64,000 bases of DNA from Alphaproteobacteria bacterium (GTDB lineage Bacteria > Pseudomonadota > Alphaproteobacteria > Reyranellales > Reyranellaceae), in contig VGCZ01000008.1 of NCBI GenBank assembly GCA_016869975.1, forward strand, positions 50,869 through 114,868. The letters run 5' to 3'. The position numbers and the translations under genes are program-made. The notes under the pieces are model-generated. The model ran no database searches and had not been told where the DNA came from. It saw only the letters and a program-made list of their open reading frames with translations. Position 1 is the first letter of the stretch, and every line of letters begins with the position of its first letter. This document shows, piece after piece, positions 39,976 to 47,377 of this stretch.

Positions 39976-40401
39976 TCAGGCGACCTCTTCCAGCACGATC
40001 TCGTGCGTGACGTCGGCCGATTTGCGGATCATCGCCGTGGCCGAGCAGTACTTCTCGTCGCTCAGCGCCACCGCGCGCTCGACGAGCGCGCGGTTGAGCT
40101 TCTTGCCGCGCACGCGGTAGACCAGCTTCACTTTGTTGAACACCTTCGGATGATCCTCGGCGCGCTCGGCCTCGAGCTCGACGATGATATCCCGTACGTC
40201 CTGGCGCTGCTTGCGCAGCATCGAGGCGACGTCGATGGCGGTGCAGCCGCCCATGCCGATCAGCACCATCTCCATCGGCCGCGCCGCGAGGTTGCGGCCG
40301 CCGACATCGGGCGAGCCGTCCATGGTGATGGTGTGGCCGCTGCCCGACTCGGCCGTGAACAGCGCGTCCTGGACCCAGGTGATGCGGGCGGTGGTGGCCA
40401 T
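39976..40401 (-). CDS. OsmC family peroxiredoxin-like protein
   Basis: A 141-residue OsmC/Ohr-fold protein. The two reactive cysteines are in GMGGCTAIDVASML (near residue 53) and EKYCSATAMI (near 122), the standard spacing. E. coli YhfA-type members have this length. It probably reduces peroxides or handles thiol chemistry in the cytoplasm. It lies between a TonB-like gene and folP on the same strand. Confidence 0.9.
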   Translation of the reverse strand: MATTARITWVQDALFTAESGSGHTITMDGSPDVGGRNLAARPMEMVLIGMGGCTAIDVASMLRKQRQDVRDIIVELEAERAEDHPKVFNKVKLVYRVRGKKLNRALVERAVALSDEKYCSATAMIRKSADVTHEIVLEEVA

Positions 40402-40429
40402 GTGGGTACTCTTTGCGACAAAAGGGCGA

Positions 40430-41542
40430 TCAGAGTCGGCGGATGCCGAAGATCACCGGGACGTTGAACGAGGCGCGCTCCGCACCCAGCGCGCGGGGCA
40501 GCGGCGGGTAGGGCGCGGCGCGGCGCGCCATGTCGATGGTCGCGGCGTCGAGGTCGGGATAGCCGCTGCCCTGGGCGATGAAGGCGTCGAGCAGGCGGCC
40601 GTCGGCGGCGATGGTGACGCGCAGCACGACGCGGCCCTGCTCGCCGCGATCGCGCGCGCCCACGGGATAGAAGCGCACCCGGTCGATGGCGCGGAACAGC
40701 AGGCTGGCGTAGTTCGCTTCCTCGGCGCTGCCGGTCGAGGAGCCGGCCGGCGTGGTCCGGCTGGGCGCCAGGCCGGCGACATCGCGCAAATCGACCGAGC
40801 GCTGCATCGTGGGCCGGGGCGGCACGGGCGGCGCGGCGGCCTGGGTCGAGGGCGGCGGGGCCGGCGGCGTCGGTGCGGGCGCCGGCGGCTTGGCCGGTGT
40901 CGCGACCGGCTTGGGCGCGGGCGTCGGCTTGGCGGGCTCGGCCTTGGGCGCGGTCTGAAGGTCGGCGGTCCTGGGCTCGGTGGCCGGCAGCGGCAGGGCG
41001 ACCGAAGGCTGCACGCGCGGCGTCCAGGCGTCGGCCGTGGTCGGCACCGGCGGCGGTGCCGGCGGCATCGGCATGGCGTCGAAAGAGGGCGGCTGGGTCG
41101 GCCGGTGCGGCGCCGTCACCGGGTCGGTGGCCGGCTGGTCGGCCGGCTCGGTCGGCGCGCGCGCGTCGGGATCCTGCAGCACGTCGGGCCGGGGTGCGCC
41201 GTCGGGCGCCTGCCGGGCGCTCCCGTCGGGGCGGCCGGCCACGTCCTCGGCCAGCACGATCTCGAACAGGTCGGCGGGCGGCTTCGCCTCCTCCGGCGGC
41301 TCGTGCAGCATCAGGGCGTAGAAGGCGCCGGCGATCAGCGCATGGGCGGTGACGGCGGCGATCAGGCCCAGGACGGGGAAGCCCGACGGCGCCGTCGGCA
41401 GGGCGGCCGACGAGGCGACCTCGGCCGCGTCGGGCACGGCGGCGGCGATGGTCGGGTCGGGCGACAACGGCTCCTCGGGCGTCGCCGGCGGGGGCGCCAG
41501 CGATAAGACCGGGTCGAGCCGAGCCTCGGGGGCGGAAGCCAT
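40430..41542 (-). CDS. TonB-like energy transducer
   Basis: A 370-residue protein with a cytoplasmic N-terminus, one membrane helix near 60-80 (FPVLGLIAAVTAHALIAGAFY), a long Pro/Ala/Thr-rich periplasmic stalk and a C-terminal TonB domain (RAIDRVRFYPVGARDRGEQG, LRVTIAADGRLLDAFIAQGS, FNVPVIFGIRRL). The cytoplasmic N-terminus of about 55 residues is longer than usual. No exbB/exbD or TonB-dependent receptor gene is nearby. Starts at 41542 or 41611 are both possible. Confidence 0.85.
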   Translation of the reverse strand: MASAPEARLDPVLSLAPPPATPEEPLSPDPTIAAAVPDAAEVASSAALPTAPSGFPVLGLIAAVTAHALIAGAFYALMLHEPPEEAKPPADLFEIVLAEDVAGRPDGSARQAPDGAPRPDVLQDPDARAPTEPADQPATDPVTAPHRPTQPPSFDAMPMPPAPPPVPTTADAWTPRVQPSVALPLPATEPRTADLQTAPKAEPAKPTPAPKPVATPAKPPAPAPTPPAPPPSTQAAAPPVPPRPTMQRSVDLRDVAGLAPSRTTPAGSSTGSAEEANYASLLFRAIDRVRFYPVGARDRGEQGRVVLRVTIAADGRLLDAFIAQGSGYPDLDAATIDMARRAAPYPPLPRALGAERASFNVPVIFGIRRL

Positions 41543-41636
41543 GGCCCAAGATAGGCGGTCCGGGGTGGCGAAAACAGGGCGAAGCGCCACGACTTGGCGG
41601 CGTGTCGTCACAGGCCCGGTGAAGAGGGCGCGCGGC

Positions 41637-42599
41637 TCACTGCTTCTCGATGCCGGCGATCTCGACGTAGCGCCGCCATTTCTCGCGCTCGGCCCGGGAG
41701 AACGCCGCGCACTCGTCCAGGGTCATCGCCTGGGGCGTGAAGCCGAAGCTCTCCAGCCGGTCCTTGACCTCGGGCGAGAGGATCGCGGCGTTGATCAGCG
41801 TGTTGAGCCGCTCGCAGATCGGCCTGGGCGTCGCCGCCGGCAGGGCCATGCCGAGGAAGCCGGTGAGTTCGAAGCCGGGATAGAACTCGGCGATCGCCGG
41901 CACGTCGGGCCGCTTGTCCCAGCGCTTGGGCCGCGTCACGCCCAGCGGCCGCAGCTGGCCCTGGTTGACGTGGCTGGCGCCCGCGGTCGTGTCGACGAAC
42001 ATCGCCTGGATCTGCCCGCCCATGATGTCGTTGAAGCAATTGCCGATCGCCTTGTAGGGCACCGCCGTCATCTCGATGCCGGCCATGCGCTGCAACAGCG
42101 CGCCCGGCACCTGGCTCGAGGCGTTGAAGTGGCCATAGAAGATCTTGCCCGGGTTGGCCTTGGCGTGGGCGACGAACTCCGGCAGCGTCTTGTAAGGCGC
42201 GTCGGGCCGTACCAGCAGATAGGCGCCGCTCGAGCCGAACACGCCGCACACCGTGAAGTCCTTCTCCGGGTCGTAGGGCAGCGTCTTGAACATCGCCACG
42301 TTGGCGGAGTTCGTGGAGGTCGTGCACAGCAGGATGGTGTAGCCGTCGGGCGCTGCGTTCTTCACCGCCTCGGTGCCGATGATGCCGTTGGCGCCGGGCT
42401 TGGTCTCGACCACGACCGACTGGCCGGTGGCCTTCTCGATTTGGGCGCCGACCAGACGCGAGGTGATGTCGCCCGAGCCGCCGGGGGCGAAGGGCACGAT
42501 CACGCGGATCAGCTTGGTGGGCCAGGCTTGCGCGGTGGCGGGAAAGCTGAGGCCGATGGGGGAGACGGCGAGGGCGGACGCGAACTGACGGCGACGCAT
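41637..42599 (-). CDS. tripartite tricarboxylate transporter substrate-binding protein (Bug family)
   Basis: A 320-residue periplasmic receptor. A signal peptide ending in ATAQA leads to the family opening WPTKLIRVIVPFAPGGSGDI. ETKPGANGIIGTEAV, APDGYTILLCTTST and PDVPAIAEFYPGFELTG are also typical. TctA/TctB membrane partners are not present; such orphan receptors are abundant in some beta- and alphaproteobacteria. The ligand is probably a carboxylate. Confidence 0.92.
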   Translation of the reverse strand: MRRRQFASALAVSPIGLSFPATAQAWPTKLIRVIVPFAPGGSGDITSRLVGAQIEKATGQSVVVETKPGANGIIGTEAVKNAAPDGYTILLCTTSTNSANVAMFKTLPYDPEKDFTVCGVFGSSGAYLLVRPDAPYKTLPEFVAHAKANPGKIFYGHFNASSQVPGALLQRMAGIEMTAVPYKAIGNCFNDIMGGQIQAMFVDTTAGASHVNQGQLRPLGVTRPKRWDKRPDVPAIAEFYPGFELTGFLGMALPAATPRPICERLNTLINAAILSPEVKDRLESFGFTPQAMTLDECAAFSRAEREKWRRYVEIAGIEKQ

Positions 42600-42765
42600 G
42601 GTGGTTGGTTCCGAATGTGCGACGATGCGATGGCCGCGAGCCTAGAGCGCAGGACGACCACGTCAACCGACGACCGATTTCCTTTCTGCCTGTGAGTGGA
42701 CAATGGTCGGGATACGAAGTTGGGACCGATCTACCTACGACCATCATACGCCGCAGGCGCGCTGA

Positions 42766-44418
42766 TCATACCACCACCCGCTGCCCCACGACCTGCACCG
42801 ACAGCAACTGCGCCAGCACCTCGACCCCCCGCTTCATGTCCTTGCGATCCGCGATGTTGCCCAGGCAGAGCCGCACCGCGTGCGGTGCCTCGGCGCGGCC
42901 GCTGACGAAGGCGTCGGCCGGGGTGACGCGTACGCCCAGCGCCTCGGCTTCGGACGCGAAGTCGCGGGCGCGCCAGGGTTCGGGCAGCGTGAGCCAGGCG
43001 TGGAAGCAGGCGGCGGGCAGGAAGAGCTTGGCGCGGCGCGGGTCGTCGGCCGGTGGGCGTGACACCGCGGCGGTGGGCGTCGAGACGGCGCCGCTGGATA
43101 GGCGCGCGATCGGCGTGCCGATCTCGACCAGCCGCAGCCCCTCACCCCGACCCTCTCCCCGCTTGCGGGGAGAGGGGGGAACAACGGCGCCGGTATCGAC
43201 GTCGACGCCGGCGTTGGCGAAGATCTGCACCGCGATCTCCTGCCGCTTGCGCGCTTCCTCGCGCTTGCGGCGCAGCAGCTCGTCGAGCGTGCCGTCCTCG
43301 ATCCAGCGCGCGGCGATCTCCGCCATCATCGGCGCCGCGGTCCAGCTCGCCGCCGCCATCGCGGCGCTCAGCCGTCCCAGCAGGCGCGGCGGCGCATGCA
43401 TGAAGCCGATGCGCAGGCCAGGCGCGCCCATCTTGGAGAGGCCCGCGAGATGGATGGTCTGCTCCGGCGCGAAAGCGGCCAGCGGCGGCGGCGCGTCGAG
43501 CGGGAAGTAGCCGTAGACGTCGTCCTCGACCGTCGGCAGGTCGTACTGCCTGACGATCTCGGCCAGGCGCCGACGGCGCGTCTCGCTGATGGTGCGGCCG
43601 GTGGGGTTGTGCTGCGTCGGCACGATGTAGAAGGCGCGCGCGTCGCCGGTGCGGCAGGCGGCTTCGAGCGCCTCGGGCCGCGGGCCGTCGGCGTCGCAGG
43701 CCACCGGCTTCAGGCGCAGCCGCATCAGTCGCGCGAGCGAGACGATGCCGGGATAGGTGAGGTCCTCGACCAGCACCGCGTCGCCCGGTGCCGCGAGCGC
43801 GGCGAGCGCGATCATCAGCGCGTGCTGCGTGCCGGCGGCGATCAGCACGCGCGACGGATCGAGCGCCGGCCGCTCGGGCTTGGGCAGCATCTGGTAGCGG
43901 CGGTTGAGCAGAGCGGCGCCGGCGTCACGATGGCGCGGCACGCCCAGCCGTCCCGTGAACTCCAGCAGCGAGGCCATGTCGTTGCCGCTGGCGATGGCGC
44001 GCAGGGTCTCGCGCATCTTTTCGTCCTCGCCCGCCGGCGAGGGCCAGTTCATGGCGAGATCGATGACGTTGCTCGTTGGCGCGTCGGTGCGCGCGCGCGG
44101 ATCGCCCGTCGGGTTGGCGATCGAGCGCGGCGCCACCGGCTCGGGATAGGGCAGCGCTGGCGGGCGCACGAAGCTGCCGCGGCCGACCTCGCCATGGATC
44201 AGCCCGCGCCGCTCGGCCTCGGCATAGGCGCGCGTGATCGTGCCCACCGTGCAGCCCAGATCCCAGGCGAGGTCGCGATGGGTCGGCAGGCGCGTGTGCG
44301 GCTCGAGCTTGCCCGAGGCGATGTCGGCGGCCAGCTGGTTGGCGATGGTCAGGTAGAGCGGCGTGGTGGCGCCTTCGACCACCGGCTTCCAGCTCGGGCG
44401 CTGCTTGCGGATTGTCAT
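42766..44418 (-). CDS. MocR/GntR-family PLP-binding transcriptional regulator
   Basis: A 550-residue protein. The N-terminal winged helix (LYLTIANQLAADIASGKLEP, CTVGTITRAYAEAERRGLIH) is GntR-like; the C-terminal domain is an aminotransferase fold with the PLP lysine in LSKMGAPGLRIGF and the conserved PTQHNPTGRT. It probably senses an amino acid or PLP. Residues about 411-424 (PSPRKRGEGRGEG...) are a foreign 14-codon insert matching a family B repeat. The start codon lies inside a palindrome, and two more palindromes follow upstream. Confidence 0.92.
   Translation of the reverse strand: MTIRKQRPSWKPVVEGATTPLYLTIANQLAADIASGKLEPHTRLPTHRDLAWDLGCTVGTITRAYAEAERRGLIHGEVGRGSFVRPPALPYPEPVAPRSIANPTGDPRARTDAPTSNVIDLAMNWPSPAGEDEKMRETLRAIASGNDMASLLEFTGRLGVPRHRDAGAALLNRRYQMLPKPERPALDPSRVLIAAGTQHALMIALAALAAPGDAVLVEDLTYPGIVSLARLMRLRLKPVACDADGPRPEALEAACRTGDARAFYIVPTQHNPTGRTISETRRRRLAEIVRQYDLPTVEDDVYGYFPLDAPPPLAAFAPEQTIHLAGLSKMGAPGLRIGFMHAPPRLLGRLSAAMAAASWTAAPMMAEIAARWIEDGTLDELLRRKREEARKRQEIAVQIFANAGVDVDTGAVVPPSPRKRGEGRGEGLRLVEIGTPIARLSSGAVSTPTAAVSRPPADDPRRAKLFLPAACFHAWLTLPEPWRARDFASEAEALGVRVTPADAFVSGRAEAPHAVRLCLGNIADRKDMKRGVEVLAQLLSVQVVGQRVVV
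43135..43176. repeat. family B palindromic repeat inserted in the MocR-family gene
   Basis: A 42-base unit with palindromic core ccctctccccgc/gcggggagaggg. On the other strand it differs from 45948-45989 at only 2 of 42 positions. It lies inside the MocR-family coding frame and equals exactly 14 codons. Confidence 0.9.
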
Positions 44419-44427
44419 GGTGACAAT
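44411..44427. promoter_or_regulatory. palindrome over the MocR-gene start codon
   Basis: attgtcatggtgacaat is a perfect inverted repeat (7-base arms, tgg centre) that contains the ATG of the MocR-family gene at 44418. The half-site attgtc/gacaat recurs at 44500-44514 and as gacaat at 44487-44492. An autoregulatory operator is inferred. Confidence 0.55.
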
Positions 44428-44467
44428 TTCCAAAGTGTGGGGCGAGTGTCGCGATTGGCAGCGTTTT

Positions 44468-44483
44468 ATTCGATGGATCGAAT
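44468..44483. promoter_or_regulatory. palindrome in MocR-aroE intergenic region
   Basis: attcgatggatcgaat is a perfect palindrome of 7-base arms around gg, in the gap upstream of the MocR-family gene. It may be an operator for either gene. Confidence 0.45.
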
Positions 44484-44499
44484 AGGGACAATGGCTGCG

Positions 44500-44514
44500 G
44501 ACAATCGAATTGTC
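44500..44514. promoter_or_regulatory. second copy of the gacaat/attgtc operator-like repeat
   Basis: gacaatcgaattgtc has arms gacaat and attgtc around cga. It repeats the half-sites of the palindrome at the MocR-family start codon about 90 bases away. Two like-spaced sites suggest looped binding by a dimeric regulator, as reported for MocR proteins. Confidence 0.5.
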
Positions 44515-44528
44515 TCCACCCCGCCTCG

Positions 44529-44595
44529 CTGTCATCCCGAGCGGAGCGAGGGATCCAGGCTGAACCTGGATCCCTCGCTCCGCTCGGGATGACAG
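44529..44595. repeat. family A palindromic repeat, perfect 31-bp arms
   Basis: Arms 44529-44559 and 44565-44595 are perfect inverted copies around the five-base loop ctgaa. The core is gtcatcccgagcggagcgag. It lies just upstream of aroE and of the operator-like palindromes, and an RNA hairpin here would be very stable. Confidence 0.95.
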
Positions 44596-44654
44596 CGGCG
44601 CTCGCAACGACAGGGAGATTCAATCCACTGAGGAAGCGCTTTAGTGTGGCCGCC

Positions 44655-45545
44655 ATGACCGACGCGGCCCGTCCACCGAACCCAACGCCGAAATCCCTGC
44701 TGCTCGGCCTGATCGGCGCGCCGATCGCGAGTTCCGCCGCGCCGCATATGCACCAGAGCGCCGGCGCCGCGTTGGGCCTGCGCACGCACTACCAGCTGAT
44801 CGAGCGCGCCGGCGCGCATCGCGGCGATCTGCGGGCCATGCTCGATGGTGTGCGGCTGCTGGGCTTCGCCGGCGTCAACGTCACCTTTCCCTACAAGGAG
44901 GCGGTTGTGCCGCTGCTCGATGCGCTGTCACAGGGCATCGCCGAACTGGGTGCAGTCAACACCGTGGTGGTCGGCCGCGATCACAGGCTGACCGGCCACA
45001 ACACTGACTCGACCGGCTTCGGCCGCGCGCTGCGCGAGGTGATCGGCGACGTATCAGGTGGCCCCGTGGCGCTGATCGGCGCCGGCGGCGTGGGCCGCGC
45101 CATCGGCTTCGCGCTCGCCGGCATGAAGGTGCCTGAATTGCGCATCTTCGATCGCGAGAAGGCCAAGGCCGAGGCGCTGGTGGCGGCGCTCGGCGGTCGT
45201 CTGTCCGCGACCGTCGTGGCCTCTGTGGACAAGGCGCTCGACGGCGCCGCTGGCGTGATCAACGGCACGCCGATCGGCATGCTGCCCGATACCGGCTGCC
45301 CCGTGCCGGTCGCGGCGCTCAAGCCCACGATGTGGGTCGCCGACGTGGTCTACACGCCGCTATGGACACCGCTCTTGCTCGCGGCGCGCGAGCGCGGCTG
45401 CCGCGTGATGACCGGCCGCGAGCTCTGCGTCTTCCAGGCCTGCGACGCCTTCCACCTGTTCACCGGGCTCGACGCGCCGGTGGGCGTGATCGGCGAAGCC
45501 TTCGACCAGATCATGCGCCGCCGCGCCGGCGTGCGTGAGGTGTGA
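44655..45545 (+). CDS. aroE: shikimate dehydrogenase family protein
   Basis: A 296-residue protein that reduces 3-dehydroshikimate with NADPH in aromatic amino-acid synthesis. GAPIASSAAPHMHQSA is the substrate loop, the catalytic lysine is in NVTFPYKEAV, its aspartate partner in NTDSTGFGRAL, and GAGGVGRAIG binds NADPH. The ATG at 44655 fits the family; the upstream frame overlaps a palindrome. A YdiB-like or quinate dehydrogenase variant cannot be excluded. The last 72 bases recur at 45869-45940. Confidence 0.88.
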   Translation: MTDAARPPNPTPKSLLLGLIGAPIASSAAPHMHQSAGAALGLRTHYQLIERAGAHRGDLRAMLDGVRLLGFAGVNVTFPYKEAVVPLLDALSQGIAELGAVNTVVVGRDHRLTGHNTDSTGFGRALREVIGDVSGGPVALIGAGGVGRAIGFALAGMKVPELRIFDREKAKAEALVAALGGRLSATVVASVDKALDGAAGVINGTPIGMLPDTGCPVPVAALKPTMWVADVVYTPLWTPLLLAARERGCRVMTGRELCVFQACDAFHLFTGLDAPVGVIGEAFDQIMRRRAGVREV

Positions 45546-45552
45546 GGCCCCG

Positions 45553-45768
45553 TCACCGGGCAGGTTTGGGCGCGGTCTTGCTCTTCGCCATGCCCGACTG
45601 ATCAGAGTCCATGTCAGGCACGTTCCACTTGAACGCCTTGGGGGTGGGCGCGTCCTTGCCAATCGGCTTGGCGGGACCGGACGCCTTGTTTTCGGCCAAG
45701 GCCGCGGGCCCCGCCAGGATCGCGACCGCGGTGATGGCGGTCAGCAACGCACGCGATGATCTCGACAT
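45553..45768 (-). CDS. small secreted protein
   Basis: A 71-residue protein with a signal peptide (SSRALLTAITAVAILAGPAALA) followed by a short, Lys/Pro/Ala-rich polar mature part including WNVPDMDSDQSGM. GGAG lies before the ATG at 45768. No family is recognised. It stands alone between aroE and the repeat-rich gap. Confidence 0.6.
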   Translation of the reverse strand: MSRSSRALLTAITAVAILAGPAALAENKASGPAKPIGKDAPTPKAFKWNVPDMDSDQSGMAKSKTAPKPAR

Positions 45769-45868
45769 CGGATACTCCATGGCTCACTTGACAAGGATAC
45801 TACGTACCCGGCGGTGAGATCATCCCCTCGGCGACCAGGGCATCGCATATGGTCTCAAGAGGCTGGCG

Positions 45869-45940
45869 GCGCCGGTGGGCGTGATCGGCGAAGCCTTCGA
45901 CCAGATCATGCGCCGCCGCGCCGGTGTTCGTGAGGTGTGA
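45869..45940 (+). pseudogene. 72-base duplicate of the aroE 3' end
   Basis: Bases 45869-45940 match the last 72 bases of aroE (45474-45545), including its stop codon, with only two differences (in the codons for Ala/Gly/Val-Arg near the end). The offset is 395 bases. The sequence before it does not resemble aroE, and no start codon is attached. It is a recent partial duplication, adjacent to a family B repeat that begins 8 bases later. Confidence 0.92.
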
Positions 45941-45947
45941 GCCTGCT

Positions 45948-46092
45948 CCCTCTCCCCGCCTGCGGGGAGAGGGTCGGGGTGAGGGGCTGCCGCAGGTGAC
46001 GCACCATGCCGTGCGCAACCTGCGGCAGCCCCTCGCCCTCCCATCGCGCTGCGCGCGACGGGTCCCTCCCTCTCCCCGCTCGCGGAGAGAGG
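45948..46092. repeat. cluster of family B palindromic repeats
   Basis: The 42-base unit (45948-45989) is followed by a hairpin of gaggggctgccgcaggt (45981-45997) with acctgcggcagcccctc (46018-46034), perfect 17-base arms, then a degenerate core ccctctccccgctcgcggag near 46067. The span lies between the aroE duplicate and the iron-ADH-like gene. No coding gene is seen in 45780-46095. Confidence 0.88.
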
Positions 46093-46095
46093 GCC

Positions 46096-47310
46096 CTAAT
46101 ACGCCGCCTCGAGCAGTCGCAGCGCGTCGGCGACCTGGTCTTCGGCGGAGCGCATGCCGGCGTTGGCGTTGAAGTTCTTCACCGTCTCGGCGGCGATGTT
46201 CTTCAGGTCGTCACGCGGGATCTCGAGCTGGCGCAGGTTCGTCGGCATGCCCATCTTGGCGTAGAGCGCTTCGAGCCAGTCGGCGACAGCGTGCGCGGCC
46301 AACTTACCGTCCATGCCGTCGCGCCATACGCCGACCGCCTGCGCGACCTTGCGCGCCGACGGCAGCGGGATCGACTCGGACAGACGGATGCGCGAGGCCT
46401 GCAGCACGCAGGTCGACTCGCCCTGGCCGACATGCGGGTAGCGCACGTGCAGCGACGTCGAGACCGCGTAGTTGCCGGAGAACGGGCCGCCGCGGAACCG
46501 CCGCAGCCCGTCATCCTCCGACCGGTTCTGCAGGAAGGCGGCGATGCACAGGTCGATGCGCGGCGGCGCGGTGGCCGGCTGCTCGGCGAGCTTGGGATAG
46601 GCGTTGAAGGCGATGTGGAAGGCGTGGTGTTCGTCGGCCTCGGCCAGCGGGTTCATGTCGACCTGCGCCATGGCGCCGATGAGTCCGGCGAATACCGTCG
46701 TGCTGGTCGAGCGCATCACGTCGTGCGGCGTCCCCAGCAGCACCTCCTCGTCGATGAACAGCGCCTGCGGTCGCGTCTTGGGGTCGAAATACTCCATGCG
46801 GTGATCGAGATCGGGATTCTTCAGGCCGGTGCCGGCGCGGTTCATGGCGCTGGTCGGCGTGGTCGGGATGTTGATGATCGGCGGCTTGGGCGCCATCAGC
46901 CGCGGGCTGTAGGCCGGCTTGCCCTCGGGGTACTGCGTCATGATCTTGAATGGATCGCCCGCCTCGGCCATGAAGATCGCCACCGCGCGCACCGCCACGA
47001 TGACGCTGCCGCCGCCCACCGCGATCAACAGGTCGGCGCCGGAAGCGACCGCCGCCTGCTTGGCGGCCAGCACAGAGGCGTAGGTCGAGTCCTTCTCGAT
47101 GCCGTCGAACACGCCGGCATACAGCGGCCCCAGCGCCGCCTCGATACGGCGCACGGTGCTGGTCCTGCGGTTGATTGAAGGCGAGCAGATCACGAAGGCG
47201 CGCTTGGCGCCCGCGCGATCGACCGCCTCCTTGATGCCCAGCTCGATGGCCTGGCGGCCGCAATGCAGGCGCCATGAGAATCCCGCCGCCCTGAATCCCG
47301 CTTCGCTCAT
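46096..47310 (-). CDS. iron-containing alcohol dehydrogenase-like protein (atypical)
   Basis: A 404-residue protein of the group III Fe-ADH/maleylacetate reductase fold. The cofactor loop reads IAVGGGSVIVAVRA, and PIINIPTTPTSAMNRAGTG and NPLAEADEHHAFHIAF are family-like. A late LHVRYPHVGQGE could supply metal histidines, but the usual Asp/His pair before the NPLA segment is not evident. GAGGAAG precedes the ATG at 47310. Alcohol or maleylacetate reduction is possible; substrate and metal dependence are uncertain. Confidence 0.8.
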   Translation of the reverse strand: MSEAGFRAAGFSWRLHCGRQAIELGIKEAVDRAGAKRAFVICSPSINRRTSTVRRIEAALGPLYAGVFDGIEKDSTYASVLAAKQAAVASGADLLIAVGGGSVIVAVRAVAIFMAEAGDPFKIMTQYPEGKPAYSPRLMAPKPPIINIPTTPTSAMNRAGTGLKNPDLDHRMEYFDPKTRPQALFIDEEVLLGTPHDVMRSTSTTVFAGLIGAMAQVDMNPLAEADEHHAFHIAFNAYPKLAEQPATAPPRIDLCIAAFLQNRSEDDGLRRFRGGPFSGNYAVSTSLHVRYPHVGQGESTCVLQASRIRLSESIPLPSARKVAQAVGVWRDGMDGKLAAHAVADWLEALYAKMGMPTNLRQLEIPRDDLKNIAAETVKNFNANAGMRSAEDQVADALRLLEAAY

Positions 47311-47377
47311 CGTCTTCCTCGTTGCCGCATCAGGCATCCTGCCGATAGGGTCCGTCATCGCGCCCGGGGAGGCCAGC

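Noticed and set aside
45780-46018. Short minus-strand frame giving a Pro/Arg-rich peptide over the repeat cluster
   Set aside because: The frame is made of the palindromic units and the antisense aroE duplicate, and has no ribosome site.
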